Below, piece by piece: positions 16,545-25,627 of a stretch of 64,000 bases of DNA. The translations under genes were made by a program, and so were the position numbers. The stretch comes from Phycisphaeraceae bacterium (GTDB lineage Bacteria > Planctomycetota > Phycisphaerae > Phycisphaerales > Phycisphaeraceae), in contig JANQSF010000054.1 of NCBI GenBank assembly GCA_028284155.1, positions 62,001-126,000 of the forward strand, read 5' to 3'. The notes below the pieces were generated by a model. That model made no database searches. It was not told the origin of the DNA and saw only the letters and a program-made list of their open reading frames with translations. The number at the start of each line of letters is the position of its first letter. Position 1 is the stretch's first letter.

Positions 16545-16768
16545 CCCAAAAAGGGTGTCCCATTCGATCCAACAACGCACACCGCGCGCCAAACGGGCGC
16601 GGCGGAAGCCTTCAATTCCCGCCTCCTAGGTTACCGTCGCGGGGCCGAAGTTGCAAGGGTCAAAGGGTTGGAATCGGTGAATCTCGCGCTTTTCGACGAT
16701 TCGCTGCGTTGGAGGAGGCGGGAACACTTAACTCACGTAAGTGACGCAACATCAACACGTTGTGCGGG

Positions 16769-18559
16769 TCAGACCAATGGCAGAACTGCGGCAAAAATGC
16801 AGGTGAACACCATCCCCACGAGGCCAAGCACGACCAAGGCGACGGTCCAACTCTTAAGCGCCTCGACCTCCGTCAGGCCACCCATCTTCGCAAAAATCCA
16901 GAAGCCAGAGTCGTTCATCCACGAGCAGACCAGCGAGCCGCAGCCGACGGCACAGGCGATGTAGACCGGGTGGAAGCCGAGTTGCTCAGCCGGCGGAAGG
17001 ATGCCGGCGATCATCGCGGCACCCGTGATCATCGCGACGGTGCCCGATCCCTGCGCGATCTTCATGACCGACGCGAGGATGAACGCCAGGAACAGCAGGG
17101 CGAACCCACCCGGCCCAGCGCCCCCGGAAGATGTCGACGACGACTCGAACATGCCCTGGATCGACTCACGGATGCCGGCCGACTGGAGCATGCCGCCGAA
17201 CGCGCCGCCGGCCGCGGTGATCAGGATGATCACGCCGCCTGACATCAGCGCGTTCTCGATCGAGTGAACGAATTCCTGCCGCGTCGGCTTGCGCTGCTTG
17301 ACGTAGACAAGAATGGCGATCGCCGCGCTGAGCAGCAGGGCGAGGTTTGCGTTGCCGATCAACGACCCGAAGCCGGCGGCCTTGCGTGCCTGCGTGTCCC
17401 ACTTGTGCTCGTTGACATGCTCGGGGAATGCGACCTCGATCAGCATGCGGTTGCGCCGCTCGAGCTTGGCGACGCTCATCCGCGCGATGTTGGCGTTGAC
17501 CAAGCCCTTGAGCGACCCGCTCATTCTGTACATGTAGAACGCGTCTTCCTTGTAGAACTTGCGGTCAATGATGACGCGCTTGTTCAGCACATCGACGAAT
17601 TCGTCGCGCTGCGCGTCGGTCAGCGGGTTGGGCGTGGCCAGCGCAGCCTTCAGGTCGTCGGGCACATGAGCGATGACGAGGCTGCCTGGCGTCGGCTTGT
17701 CGTCTGTCGCTTCGCTGGCGTCGTCCGACAACGCTCGGCCGAACGCGCCCCAGTCCTTGACCGACTCGGTTGTGAATCGGGGCGTGTGTTCGCCGTCGGC
17801 CCAGGTGTTCAGCCCCGTGCTGATCGAGATGAGAATCACCGGCAAGATGACCGGCGCCAGCGCCAGCATCAGCGGCGGCATCGCCTTCTCATCCATCGGC
17901 TCCGGCTCGGGTTGCGATCCGCCCAGGTCGCGCATCTCGATCGGCATCTTCTTGTCAATCCACTTGCCGAACAGCATGCCCGCGATCGAACAGGGGATCG
18001 CGATCAGCCCACCGACCAGAATCATCATGCCCAGGTCCACGCCGAGCGTGTCAGCCATCACCAGCGGCCCGGGCGTCGGCGGCACGAGCGTGTGCGTGAT
18101 CGCGCCGCCCGCGCCGATCGCCACGAGGTAGAGCAGGTAGTTCTTCTTCGTCTGACGGTACATCGACCGCGCCAGCGGCACGAGCAGGTAAAACACCGTG
18201 TCAAAGAAGACGGGGACGGACAGCACGTACCCACTGGCGTTCAGCGCGACGTGGCCGCGCTTCTGACCGAGGATGCGCATGAACATCAAGACGACCCGGT
18301 CGGCTGAACCGGAATCCATCATGCATTTGCCGATGATGGCGGCCAGCGCGATGACGATGCCGATGCCGCCAGCCGTCCCGCCGAACGATGACGCGACCCG
18401 GCCGATCTTGCCCGCCCAGTCCCCAGGCGCCAACAAGCTCACAATCATCGCGGCCGTAATCAACGAAATGAACGCGTTCAGACGAAGCACGACGATCATG
18501 CCGATGACCGTCGCGATGCCGATCACCAGGATGAGCAGCGGGTGAATGAGCGGATCCAT
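16769..18559 (-). CDS. GntP-family gluconate/organic-acid permease with large insert
   Basis: 596 residues from the ATG at 18559 (GAGG upstream). GntP proteins are H+ symporters for gluconate and related hydroxy acids, usually about 450 residues with 12-14 membrane spans. Visible family marks are the Ile-Gly-Lys-Cys-Met-Met segment (about 78), Ser-Val-Pro-Val-Phe-Phe-Asp-Thr-Val-Phe-Tyr (about 106-116) and Gly-Gly-Ala-Ile-Thr-His-Thr-Leu-Val-Pro-Pro-Thr-Pro-Gly-Pro (about 144-158). Between about residues 250 and 385 there is a hydrophilic insert with no membrane segments. The gene is divergent from an iron-containing alcohol dehydrogenase, which suggests uptake plus oxidation of a hydroxy compound. 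Confidence 0.9.
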   Translation of the reverse strand: MDPLIHPLLILVIGIATVIGMIVVLRLNAFISLITAAMIVSLLAPGDWAGKIGRVASSFGGTAGGIGIVIALAAIIGKCMMDSGSADRVVLMFMRILGQKRGHVALNASGYVLSVPVFFDTVFYLLVPLARSMYRQTKKNYLLYLVAIGAGGAITHTLVPPTPGPLVMADTLGVDLGMMILVGGLIAIPCSIAGMLFGKWIDKKMPIEMRDLGGSQPEPEPMDEKAMPPLMLALAPVILPVILISISTGLNTWADGEHTPRFTTESVKDWGAFGRALSDDASEATDDKPTPGSLVIAHVPDDLKAALATPNPLTDAQRDEFVDVLNKRVIIDRKFYKEDAFYMYRMSGSLKGLVNANIARMSVAKLERRNRMLIEVAFPEHVNEHKWDTQARKAAGFGSLIGNANLALLLSAAIAILVYVKQRKPTRQEFVHSIENALMSGGVIILITAAGGAFGGMLQSAGIRESIQGMFESSSTSSGGAGPGGFALLFLAFILASVMKIAQGSGTVAMITGAAMIAGILPPAEQLGFHPVYIACAVGCGSLVCSWMNDSGFWIFAKMGGLTEVEALKSWTVALVVLGLVGMVFTCIFAAVLPLV

Positions 18560-18639
18560 AAACAAGAACCTCACGAAATGGTGGACCAAACCCCGACCAA
18601 GCCAACCGATAAGGGCCGGGATTGTACACTATCGCCCCC

Positions 18640-18660
18640 GCCGCCTGTGGTTTAGCGCGA
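18640..18660 (+). repeat. dispersed 21-bp repeat copy 1
   Basis: GCCGCCTGTGGTTTAGCGCGA, a diverged copy of the GCCGCTTGCGGCTTAGCGCG repeat found at 20767, 25584, 23128 (reverse) and, shortened, 19786. It lies seven bases before the alcohol dehydrogenase start. Confidence 0.55.
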
Positions 18661-18666
18661 TACACC

Positions 18667-19788
18667 ATGCCCCAACCCACTATCCAATACCTGACCAACA
18701 TCCACCTCGCCGCGGGCGCGGTCGATCTGTTGCCCGACATCCTCGACGACCTGAGTGCGCAACGTCCGCTGATCGTCACCGACCCCGGCATCACAGAGTT
18801 GGGGCTGGTCGCGCGTTTGTCGCTTCCGGGGGGGCCAATGTTCGATGATGTCGAAACGAATCCGACCGAGGCCAACGCACGTGCCGGGCTCGACGTGTTT
18901 CGCAACGAGGAGTGTGACAGCCTCGTGGCGCTCGGCGGCGGGTCCCCGATGGACTGCGCTAAGGCGATCGCCCTGCTGGCCACGCACGATGGCCCGCTCG
19001 ACCAGTTCGCGATCGTCAACGGCGGCGTCGAACGGATCCGCCCGGACAAGCCGCCCGTCATAGCCGTGCCCACCACGGCCGGTACGGGAAGCGAGGTCGG
19101 CCGCGGCGCGCTGGTCACGATGGACAACGGTGAAAAACTCGCGTTGATCAGCCCGCACCTCATCCCGCAGGCGGCAGTATGCGATCCGACTCTGACACTC
19201 GAATTGCCGCCGCAGCTCACCGCCGCGACCGGTTTCGACGCGATCTCGCACTGCGTCGAGACGTTTTGCAGCCCGAAGGTCAACCCCACCGCCGAGGCAA
19301 TTGCGCTCGACGGCTTGGCGCGTGCCGTACACCACCTGCGCACCGCCGTTGAAACGGGCGACAATCTTGACGCGCGCACCGAGATGATGATCGCCGCGCT
19401 GCACGGCGGCATGACGTTTCAGAAAGGCCTGGGATTCATCCACAGCCTCAGCCACCCGCTCGGCTCGCTGCGCGCCAAACGGCTGCACCACGGCACGCTC
19501 AATGCCGTGTTTCTCCCGCACGTCCTGCGTTTCAACGCCCCGTCCTGCGCCGACAAGATGCAACGCCTGGCCGAGGTGCTCGACGTCGCCGACGCGGCCG
19601 TGCTGCCCAACTACTTCCAATCGCTGGCCGAGGACGTCGGCCTGCCCGCCACGCTCACGGCCATGGGCGTCACCCACGACGACCTGGCCGGCATGCCCGA
19701 AGCCGCCATGCGCGACCACTGCCACCGTACCAATCCGCGCGAGGTCACGCTCGAAGACTGCAAGGCCGCCTTCGACGCGGCCTTATAG
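18667..19788 (+). CDS. iron-containing alcohol dehydrogenase
   Basis: 373 residues from the ATG at 18667; the open frame extends upstream through a repeat but has no ribosome site there. It is a group III (Fe-dependent) alcohol dehydrogenase. NAD(P)-binding Gly-Gly-Gly-Ser-Pro-Met-Asp lies near residue 94, Pro-Thr-Thr-Ala-Gly-Thr-Gly-Ser-Glu near residue 138, and the four metal ligands are visible as Asp and His in Phe-Asp-Ala-Ile-Ser-His-Cys, His in Ser-Leu-Ser-His-Pro and His in Leu-His-His-Gly. Substrate is not predictable (hydroxy acids, diols or aldehydes are possible). Its stop codon lies inside a small hairpin (19786-19801) shared with the convergent mlaE-like gene. Confidence 0.93.
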   Translation: MPQPTIQYLTNIHLAAGAVDLLPDILDDLSAQRPLIVTDPGITELGLVARLSLPGGPMFDDVETNPTEANARAGLDVFRNEECDSLVALGGGSPMDCAKAIALLATHDGPLDQFAIVNGGVERIRPDKPPVIAVPTTAGTGSEVGRGALVTMDNGEKLALISPHLIPQAAVCDPTLTLELPPQLTAATGFDAISHCVETFCSPKVNPTAEAIALDGLARAVHHLRTAVETGDNLDARTEMMIAALHGGMTFQKGLGFIHSLSHPLGSLRAKRLHHGTLNAVFLPHVLRFNAPSCADKMQRLAEVLDVADAAVLPNYFQSLAEDVGLPATLTAMGVTHDDLAGMPEAAMRDHCHRTNPREVTLEDCKAAFDAAL

Positions 19789-19801
19789 CCGCAAGCGGCT
19801 A
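19786..19801. terminator. 16-bp hairpin overlapping two convergent stop codons
   Basis: TAGCCGCAAGCGGCTA folds as a 6-bp stem. It contains the TAG stop of the dehydrogenase and reaches the stop of the MlaE gene. It is the core of the dispersed GCCGCTTGCGGC repeat. Confidence 0.5.
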
Positions 19802-20626
19802 CCCACTAAACGCCGTCGGCTGCTGATGCCCGAAGATGATCTTTTCCAGGTTCTTCACGATGTTGGCCAGGAAGAAGTTGAGCACGATGATCGTCAGGAA
19901 ACTGGTCACGAACGCGTCCGTCGCCGCTCGGCCGACGCCCGCCGCGCCGGGCTTGCAATTGAACCCCTTGTAACAACTGATTAGGCCGATCGCCAAGCCG
20001 AAGAAGACCGACTTGATCAGCCCGTTGCCGTAGTCGAACGTGCTGACAAACTGCTGTGAGAATCGCCAGTACTCCGAAGCCTGCACGCCGAACCCCCGCA
20101 CGACGACGATGTAGCCGCCCAGGATGCCCATCAGGTCGCTGAAGATCGTGAGGATCGGGACCATCAGGACGCACGCCAGCACACGCGGGACGACCAGGTA
20201 CGCGACGGGGTCCGTACCCATGACGCGCAGCGCATCGATCTGCTCGGTGACGCGCATCGTTCCTAACTCAGCGCTGACCGACCCGCCGACTCGGCCGGCG
20301 ATCATGACCGCCGCCAGCACCGGGCCGATCTGCTTCACGACGCTAATGTTGATGATGCCGCCGAGCCGACTCTCCTGACCGATCGCGGCGAACTGGTCGT
20401 ACGTCTCGACGGCCAGCACCATGCCCATGAATGTGCCCACGACCAGCACGACGGGGATCGACAACGTCCCGATCTGGTAGAGCTGCGGCATGAGCAGCCG
20501 AACCCGCCCGCGCGTGCCGAGGATGGCCCAGCGCAGCGTCGAGCCGGCGAACCGCGTGAACTGGCCGAAGCCGTCCAGCCGATCGATCACGCCCGAACCC
20601 AACCTGCCGATCGCCGATTCCGACAT
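19799..20626 (-). CDS. mlaE: MlaE/YrbE-family ABC transporter permease, orphan
   Basis: 275 residues. MlaE permeases move phospholipids between inner and outer membrane together with an MlaF ATPase and an MlaD MCE protein. Five to six membrane segments are visible, and the family signature Ala-Glu-Leu-Gly-Thr-Met-Arg-Val-Thr-Glu-Gln-Ile-Asp-Ala-Leu lies around residues 119-133. The C-terminal Thr-Ile-Ile-Val-Leu-Asn-Phe-Phe is also typical. No mlaF or MCE-domain gene is adjacent: the neighbours are a convergent dehydrogenase and a divergent metallohydrolase. It may still work with subunits encoded elsewhere. Confidence 0.9.
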   Translation of the reverse strand: MSESAIGRLGSGVIDRLDGFGQFTRFAGSTLRWAILGTRGRVRLLMPQLYQIGTLSIPVVLVVGTFMGMVLAVETYDQFAAIGQESRLGGIINISVVKQIGPVLAAVMIAGRVGGSVSAELGTMRVTEQIDALRVMGTDPVAYLVVPRVLACVLMVPILTIFSDLMGILGGYIVVVRGFGVQASEYWRFSQQFVSTFDYGNGLIKSVFFGLAIGLISCYKGFNCKPGAAGVGRAATDAFVTSFLTIIVLNFFLANIVKNLEKIIFGHQQPTAFSG

Positions 20627-20679
20627 GCGGGCAGTGTACGTTTCAATCGATCAGGCCGCCACGAGACGGAGGGGATGGA

Positions 20680-20787
20680 ACCACAGATGAACACAGATGA
20701 GGGATTGAGTTGGTAGAAAGGGAGAACGGGAGACGGGGAGAAAGAGTTGGGTCGATGGCAATCAGTGCCGCTTGCGGCTTAGCGCGA
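20680..20787. repeat. intergenic repeat mosaic upstream of the CehA-like gene
   Basis: Three pieces lie in a row: ACCACAGATGAACACAGATG at about 20682; a purine-rich arm GGGAGAACGGGAGACGGGGA (20720-20739) that matches one arm of the inverted repeat at 24256-24348; and a forward copy of GCCGCTTGCGGCTTAGCGCG (20767-20786). The genes on either side are divergent. Confidence 0.55.
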
Positions 20788-20893
20788 TGGCACCTTCGTG
20801 ATCCGGGCCATCTGAATGGCCCGGCTTCATCAGTCCATTTCATTCGCACACGTTTTGCAAGATAATGGACTGAACCCCCGGCGGATCCAAATC

Positions 20894-22987
20894 ATGCGAC
20901 TTCACTTGGCCACCCTACTCCTGTTATTCGTCCAACTCGCGATACAAACTCCCACACTCGCCGCCGAACGCGTCATTGAGGCGCGCATGAAACACCTGCG
21001 CACCGGCGAGGCTCGCGAGTGGGACGAGTTCCCCGTCAAACCTGAGGACGAAGAGCTAGCCGTCCTCTTTGCCGCTCTTGCCAACAAAACTGAGCACACG
21101 CTGCTTGTCCGTCACCGTGACGTCAAGCAGACCTGGACCGTCCAGATCAACGGTGTGGCCGTCGGCCGACTCCCGCGCGACGAGAACCTGATGGTCACGC
21201 CGTTCGCGCTCAAGCCCGGACTGCTCAAAGACGGGCCAAACACGCTGCGAATCTGGGGCAAGGGCCGATCGAGCGATGACGTGATGATCGGCGACGTGCG
21301 GATCATCGATCAGCCCGTCGCCAAGGCGTTGGACGTTTCCACGCTCACCGTTGTCGTCTCGCAGAAGCCTGGCGGCGAGTCGCTGCCGTGCCGCATCACG
21401 ATCGCCGACGCCGACGGTGCGCTCATGCCCACGGCCGCGCGCTCGACGGATCGCCTCGCCTTGCGGACCGGCATGATCTACACGGCCGACGGCAAGGCGT
21501 CGTTCGGCCTACGACCCGGCAAGTACGTCGTCTACGCCTCGCGCGGGTTTGAGTACAGCGTCGATCGCTTCGAGATCGACCTGAAAGCGAACATCTCGGC
21601 TGCGCGCCGCATGCACATCGAGCGCGAGGTCGACACGACAGGCTGGGTCGCCTGCGACACGCACATTCATACGTTCACGCATTCGCGCCACGGCGACGCG
21701 ACGATGACCGAACGCATGATCACGCTGCCGGGCGAGGGCATCGAACTGCCCATCGCGACCGACCACAATGTCCACATCGACTACGAGGCCGAGTCGCAAC
21801 GCACCGGCATGCGTCGCTTCTTCACACCCGTGATCGGCAACGAGGTCACGACGCGCGTCGGCCACTTCAACGTCTTCCCCGTCCGCGACGACAAGGTCAA
21901 GACGCCTGACTGGAAGCTCCCGCGGCCCGGCCTGGTGTTCGACACGATCGACAAGACGCCGAACGTGCGCGTCGCGATCCTCAACCACGGCCGCGACCTG
22001 CACGCGAACTACCGGCCGCTCGGCCCGAAACAGCACATCTCCATCGTCGGCGAAAACCTCGACGGCTGGAAGTTCCGACCCAACGCGATGGAGTTGATTA
22101 ACTCGGCTGCGCTGCAAACCGACCCACTCCAGCTCTACCACGACTGGTTCGGCCTGCTCAACCGCGGCTACAAGGTCACGCCGATCGGGTCGAGTGACTC
22201 GCACGAGGTAAGCACAAAACTGGTTGGCCAGGGCCGCACGTACATCAAGGTCGATGATGCCGACGTTTCAAAGATCGACGTGGACAAGGCGGTTGACGCA
22301 TTGCTGGCTGGTCGCGTCGCGGTGAGCATGGGCCTGTTCACGACGATCCAAGTTGCGAGCCAAAACGCTTCCGGGGGCGCGGGCGACCTGGTCAAGGCCG
22401 ATGGGCCGATCAAGGTCAAGGTGCGCGTTACCGGCCCGAGTTGGACGACCGCCGACCGCGTGATTCTCTACATGAACGGCGTCCCCATGCGCGACGAGCG
22501 CATCACGACGCCGACCGAAAACGGCAAGTCCGCCGTCGTCAAGTTCGAGCATTCCTGGACGCTGCTCAGGCCAAAGCTCGACGTTCACCTGGTGGCCGTG
22601 GCGTTGGGGCCTGGCGTTGACGCGCCGTTTTGGCGGATCGCCAACACCTATCAACCCGATTCGATCACCTGGAAACCCTACGTCATCGGCTCGACCGGGC
22701 CGGTGTGGGTCGACGCCGACGGCACCGAAGGATTCACAGCCGCTCGCCAATACGCGGAGCCACTGTTCGAGCAACACGGCGACAAATCAAACGACCTGCT
22801 GCAGGCTCTCGAACGCTTTCAGGACGAGGCTGTCGCAGCCCACGTCGTCTATCTCATGGGCAGGGCCACGCCACAGGTCGTGCAGGCCGCGGCCAAACGC
22901 GTGTTGGAGACCGCTACCGGGGCGACAAAAAGCGGCGTGAGCCGCCTGCTTGAGCAGGTCACCGCCTCGCGTGAGGCACGGAATTAG
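20894..22987 (+). CDS. secreted CehA/McbA-family PHP-type metallohydrolase
   Basis: 697 residues from the ATG at 20894, which gives a clean Sec signal peptide (Leu-rich, ending Leu-Ala-Ala). An upstream in-frame start at 20816 would hide it. Residues about 30-240 are beta-rich. A PHP-type metal-binding domain follows: Asp-Thr-His-Ile-His-Thr at 255-260, Ala-Thr-Asp-His-Asn near 289-293, a conserved Asn-Glu-Val near 315, Leu-Asn-His-Gly-Arg-Asp near 361 and Ser-Ser-Asp-Ser-His near residue 437. CehA and McbA hydrolyse carbaryl, but planctomycete members are broad and their substrates unknown. It acts outside the cytoplasm. Confidence 0.87.
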   Translation: MRLHLATLLLLFVQLAIQTPTLAAERVIEARMKHLRTGEAREWDEFPVKPEDEELAVLFAALANKTEHTLLVRHRDVKQTWTVQINGVAVGRLPRDENLMVTPFALKPGLLKDGPNTLRIWGKGRSSDDVMIGDVRIIDQPVAKALDVSTLTVVVSQKPGGESLPCRITIADADGALMPTAARSTDRLALRTGMIYTADGKASFGLRPGKYVVYASRGFEYSVDRFEIDLKANISAARRMHIEREVDTTGWVACDTHIHTFTHSRHGDATMTERMITLPGEGIELPIATDHNVHIDYEAESQRTGMRRFFTPVIGNEVTTRVGHFNVFPVRDDKVKTPDWKLPRPGLVFDTIDKTPNVRVAILNHGRDLHANYRPLGPKQHISIVGENLDGWKFRPNAMELINSAALQTDPLQLYHDWFGLLNRGYKVTPIGSSDSHEVSTKLVGQGRTYIKVDDADVSKIDVDKAVDALLAGRVAVSMGLFTTIQVASQNASGGAGDLVKADGPIKVKVRVTGPSWTTADRVILYMNGVPMRDERITTPTENGKSAVVKFEHSWTLLRPKLDVHLVAVALGPGVDAPFWRIANTYQPDSITWKPYVIGSTGPVWVDADGTEGFTAARQYAEPLFEQHGDKSNDLLQALERFQDEAVAAHVVYLMGRATPQVVQAAAKRVLETATGATKSGVSRLLEQVTASREARN

Positions 22988-23001
22988 GCGCCGTCCGACA
23001 A

Positions 23002-23075
23002 GTAGGGTGCGCTTCAGCGCACCACGATGAACGGACGGTTTCCTTGCGGCCTTGGTGCGCTAAAGCGCACCCTAC
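23002..23075. terminator. 23-nt-arm inverted repeat between convergent genes
   Basis: Arms 23002-23024 and 23053-23075 match at 22 of 23 positions (GTAGGGTGCGCTTCAGCGCACCA). It lies between the metallohydrolase and fur, fitting a bidirectional terminator. Confidence 0.8.
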
Positions 23076-23127
23076 GCGTGGATCGGTGATATTCCGGTCG
23101 AAGCCTTTTGTTGTGATGTGCGGGTAA

Positions 23128-23147
23128 CGGGCTAAGCCGCAAGCGGC
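23128..23147 (-). repeat. dispersed 21-bp repeat, reverse copy
   Basis: CGGGCTAAGCCGCAAGCGGC, the reverse complement of the repeat found at 20767 and 25584. It ends just before the fur stop codon. Confidence 0.55.
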
Positions 23148-23152
23148 GGCAT

Positions 23153-23530
23153 TTATGAATCGGTGACGCACCTCGCGCATCGGCCGTAGAGAATGATCTC
23201 GTGGCTGTCGACCTCGAAGCCATCCGGCGCGAGTCGGCCGAGGTCGCCGGGGCAGCCCTCGAAGTCGAATACGCGGCCACACCCGTTGCACTGAAAGTGA
23301 TGATGATGCCCGATCCCCGCGCGTTCATAGCGCGTCGATTCGCCGGGCAGGTCGACCGGGACAAGCCAACCGTCGTCGACCATGTCGTTGATCGCGCGAT
23401 AGACCGTCGCGACGCCGATCTGCGGCAGGTCTTCCTGCGCCGCCTCAAACGCCTCCTGCACGCTCAGCGGTTGGCCCAACCGCTCAAACGCGTCACGGAT
23501 CACTTCGCGCTGACGGGTCATTCGCTGCAT
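23153..23530 (-). CDS. Fur-family metal or peroxide-responsive repressor
   Basis: 125 residues, slightly shorter than E. coli Fur. Winged-helix part: Thr-Arg-Gln-Arg-Glu-Val-Ile near residue 5 and the recognition helix Val-Ala-Thr-Val-Tyr-Arg-Ala-Ile at about 40-47. The dimerisation domain has the His-His-His-His-Phe-Gln-Cys regulatory-metal motif (about 75-81) and two Cys-X-X-Cys pairs (Cys-Asn-Gly-Cys and Cys-Ala-Arg-Cys), which normally hold the structural zinc. Sequence alone does not separate Fur, Zur and PerR. It is the only metalloregulator in the window; whether it controls the fetAB genes at 43.8 kb is not shown. Confidence 0.92.
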   Translation of the reverse strand: MQRMTRQREVIRDAFERLGQPLSVQEAFEAAQEDLPQIGVATVYRAINDMVDDGWLVPVDLPGESTRYERAGIGHHHHFQCNGCGRVFDFEGCPGDLGRLAPDGFEVDSHEIILYGRCARCVTDS

Positions 23531-23630
23531 AGGCGATTGTAGGTGCGCGGAGGAATGGCGAATGGGGAATAGCGAATGACGAGTGACGAAGTCGGAGGAG
23601 GCCCACGCCCGGTTCGCGAGCTGTCATGCT

Positions 23631-24200
23631 TTAGACCGTCCGCCGAACGCGCTGTTTCTTCTTGTCCACCGGCCGCGACAGGTCGATGTGTTTGGCCAGG
23701 TGAACCGTTAATGCGCAGAGCTCGTTGACCCGCTCGTCCAGTTCGCCGCCGATGACGCCGCCGCGTGAGAAGTCGTCGCTCGACGCGTAGACGTACCGCG
23801 GGACGATCAGGCAGCGGTGTTCGAATAGCAGGCTGGTCACGACCGACGCGCCGGCCATGTAGCCCGTTCGGCTCTTTCCGCTCAACGCCAGCGCGACGAT
23901 CTTGTCTTTCCACACGTCTCCGGTCGCCTCGATCAGGTTGCGGGCGGCGGCGGAGATGTCGTGGCCCTTGACGGGGATAGCCAGCACCACGGCCGGCCCG
24001 CGCTGGATCGAGCCCTGCACCGCCCGGATCTCGGGCGACGTCGCGGCCTGCTTGGCGTCGGCCAGCGGCAACGACTTCTCCCGCAGGTCGATCAGTCGGC
24101 CGGCCGCGTCCAGGAGCTTGAGCTTGTGGTGCGCGGCCTCAGCCAACCGCAGCGACCGGCTCTCCGCCTGCGTCGAGCAATGGAACACGGGGATACGCAT
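23631..24200 (-). CDS. NADPH-dependent FMN reductase-like flavodoxin-fold protein
   Basis: 189 residues. The open frame runs on to 24437, but the extra part is translated repeat DNA; the ATG at 24200 gives the expected N-terminus, Met-Arg-Ile-Pro-Val-Phe-His-Cys-Ser-Thr with a polar phosphate-loop-like Ser-Thr-Gln-Ala-Glu-Ser. Further marks are Ala-Ile-Pro-Val near residues 74-77, the segment Leu-Ile-Glu-Ala-Thr-Gly-Asp-Val-Trp-Lys-Asp-Lys-Ile-Val-Ala-Leu-Ala-Leu-Ser-Gly near 90-109, and Gly-Ala-Ser-Val-Val-Thr-Ser. This matches the NADPH-dependent FMN reductase family, which transfers electrons to FMN or azo compounds in the cytoplasm. The C-terminus is Lys/Arg-rich. Confidence 0.78.
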   Translation of the reverse strand: MRIPVFHCSTQAESRSLRLAEAAHHKLKLLDAAGRLIDLREKSLPLADAKQAATSPEIRAVQGSIQRGPAVVLAIPVKGHDISAAARNLIEATGDVWKDKIVALALSGKSRTGYMAGASVVTSLLFEHRCLIVPRYVYASSDDFSRGGVIGGELDERVNELCALTVHLAKHIDLSRPVDKKKQRVRRTV

Positions 24201-24255
24201 GGGGGCAGTATACGGACGAGCTTTGTGGATCGGCGGAAACAGGCTCGACGAGAAT

Positions 24256-24348
24256 GGGAGAACGGGAGCAAGGGAGAAAGGGAGATCAGAAATCCATGAC
24301 CGTCTCACGACTTCCGCCCCTCCCCTTCTCCCCGCCTCCCGTTCTCCC
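24256..24348. repeat. purine/pyrimidine inverted repeat between divergent genes
   Basis: Arms 24256-24283 (GGGAGAACGGGAG...) and 24321-24348 (...CTCCCGTTCTCCC) pair along 28 nt with few mismatches. It lies between two divergently transcribed genes, so it cannot be a terminator of either. A half-copy occurs at 20720-20744. Confidence 0.7.
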
Positions 24349-24520
24349 CTGCTCCGGCGCTTTTCCCGCCTCCGCGAATCCACAACCCCGCATTCGCTTG
24401 TCTGCGTGACCAACTTCGCGCATGATACTTCAGACACCGCGCCCGCCGCCGGCCAAGGACCGGTCAGCCGACGGGGCGGTCGGCCAGGGGAATCGATACA
24501 CCAAACAACGGAGTCTCGCC

Positions 24521-25564
24521 ATGTTCGACACGTCCGCCATGCTCACACTCGCCGCGACGACCGACGTCCTTTGGATCGGCGGGCTGTTCATCGTCGGCAT
24601 CATCGCCCTGATATTCGTCTTCTTCGTCGGGCGATACATCAACCTCTGGCTGCAGGCCGCGTTGTCGAACGCACGCGTGGGCATCACCGACCTGATCGGC
24701 ATGCAGTTTCGTAAGGTCGACCCACGGGCGATCGTGCTCTCGCGCATTCAGGCCGTCAAGGCCGGCCTGCAGATCTCGACCAACCAGCTCGAAACGCACT
24801 ACCTGGCCGGCGGTCGGGTGCGCAGCGTGGTCAACGCGATGATTGCCGCCAACCGCGCCAACATCGAGCTGCCGTGGGACGTCGCGTGCGCGATCGACCT
24901 GGCCGGCCGTGACATCCTCGAAGCCGTCCAGACGTCGGTGAACCCGAAGGTCATCGACTGCCCCAACGCGATGGCCGGCCGAGCGACGATCGACGCCGTC
25001 GCGCAGGACGGCATTCAGCTCAAAGCCCGCGCCCGCGTGACCGTGCGTGCCAACATCGCCCGCCTGATCGGTGGCGCGACCGAAGAGACGATCATCGCCC
25101 GCGTCGGCGAGGGCATCGTCACCACGATCGGCTCGGCTTCGAGCCACAAGGCCGTGCTCGAAAACCCAGACTCGATCTCGAAGACCGTGCTGGGCAAGGG
25201 ACTGGACGCGGGCACGGCGTTCGAGATCCTGTCGATCGACATCGCCGACATCGACGTGGGCGAGAACATCGGCGCGAAGCTGCAAGCCGACCAGGCCGAA
25301 TCGGACAAACGCCGCTTCCAGGCCGAGGCTGAGAAACGCCGCGCCATGGCTGTCGCGCAGGAGCAGGAGTTCGTGGCCGAGGCGCAAAAGAACCGCGCGC
25401 TGGTCGTCCTCGCAGAATCCGAGGTTCCCAAAGCCATGGCCGACGCCTTCCGGGCCGGCAACATGGGCATCATGGACTACTACAAGATGAAGAACGTCGT
25501 GGCCGACACCAACATGCGCCAAAGCATTGCCGGCGACGGCGACGACGGCCCGGCCGTCGAGTAA
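24521..25564 (+). CDS. floA: flotillin-like SPFH protein (FloA/YqfA type)
   Basis: 347 residues from the ATG at 24521 (GGAG upstream). One membrane hairpin near the N-terminus (about residues 12-40) is followed by Met-Gln-Phe-Arg-Lys-Val-Asp-Pro, the SPFH core with Asn-Arg-Ala-Asn-Ile-Glu-Leu and [13 protein letters not shown], and a long Glu/Ala/Arg coiled coil (about 255-310). This is the bacterial FloA (UPF0365) architecture and length. It organises membrane microdomains. The usual partner, an NfeD protein, is not next to it. Confidence 0.93.
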   Translation: MFDTSAMLTLAATTDVLWIGGLFIVGIIALIFVFFVGRYINLWLQAALSNARVGITDLIGMQFRKVDPRAIVLSRIQAVKAGLQISTNQLETHYLAGGRVRSVVNAMIAANRANIELPWDVACAIDLAGRDILEAVQTSVNPKVIDCPNAMAGRATIDAVAQDGIQLKARARVTVRANIARLIGGATEETIIARVGEGIVTTIGSASSHKAVLENPDSISKTVLGKGLDAGTAFEILSIDIADIDVGENIGAKLQADQAESDKRRFQAEAEKRRAMAVAQEQEFVAEAQKNRALVVLAESEVPKAMADAFRAGNMGIMDYYKMKNVVADTNMRQSIAGDGDDGPAVE

Positions 25565-25583
25565 CAACGACGCGCGCATCAAA

Positions 25584-25604
25584 GCCGCTTGCGGCTTGGC
25601 GCGG
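25584..25604 (+). repeat. dispersed 21-bp repeat copy between floA and the next gene
   Basis: GCCGCTTGCGGCTTGGCGCG, nearly identical to the copy at 20767. Confidence 0.55.
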
Positions 25605-25627
25605 CACCGTTGCCACACAAACTCACG

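Noticed and set aside
17264..18307. 347-aa + strand frame under the GntP gene
   Set aside because: Arg/His/Asp-rich antisense of a membrane protein; no ribosome site.
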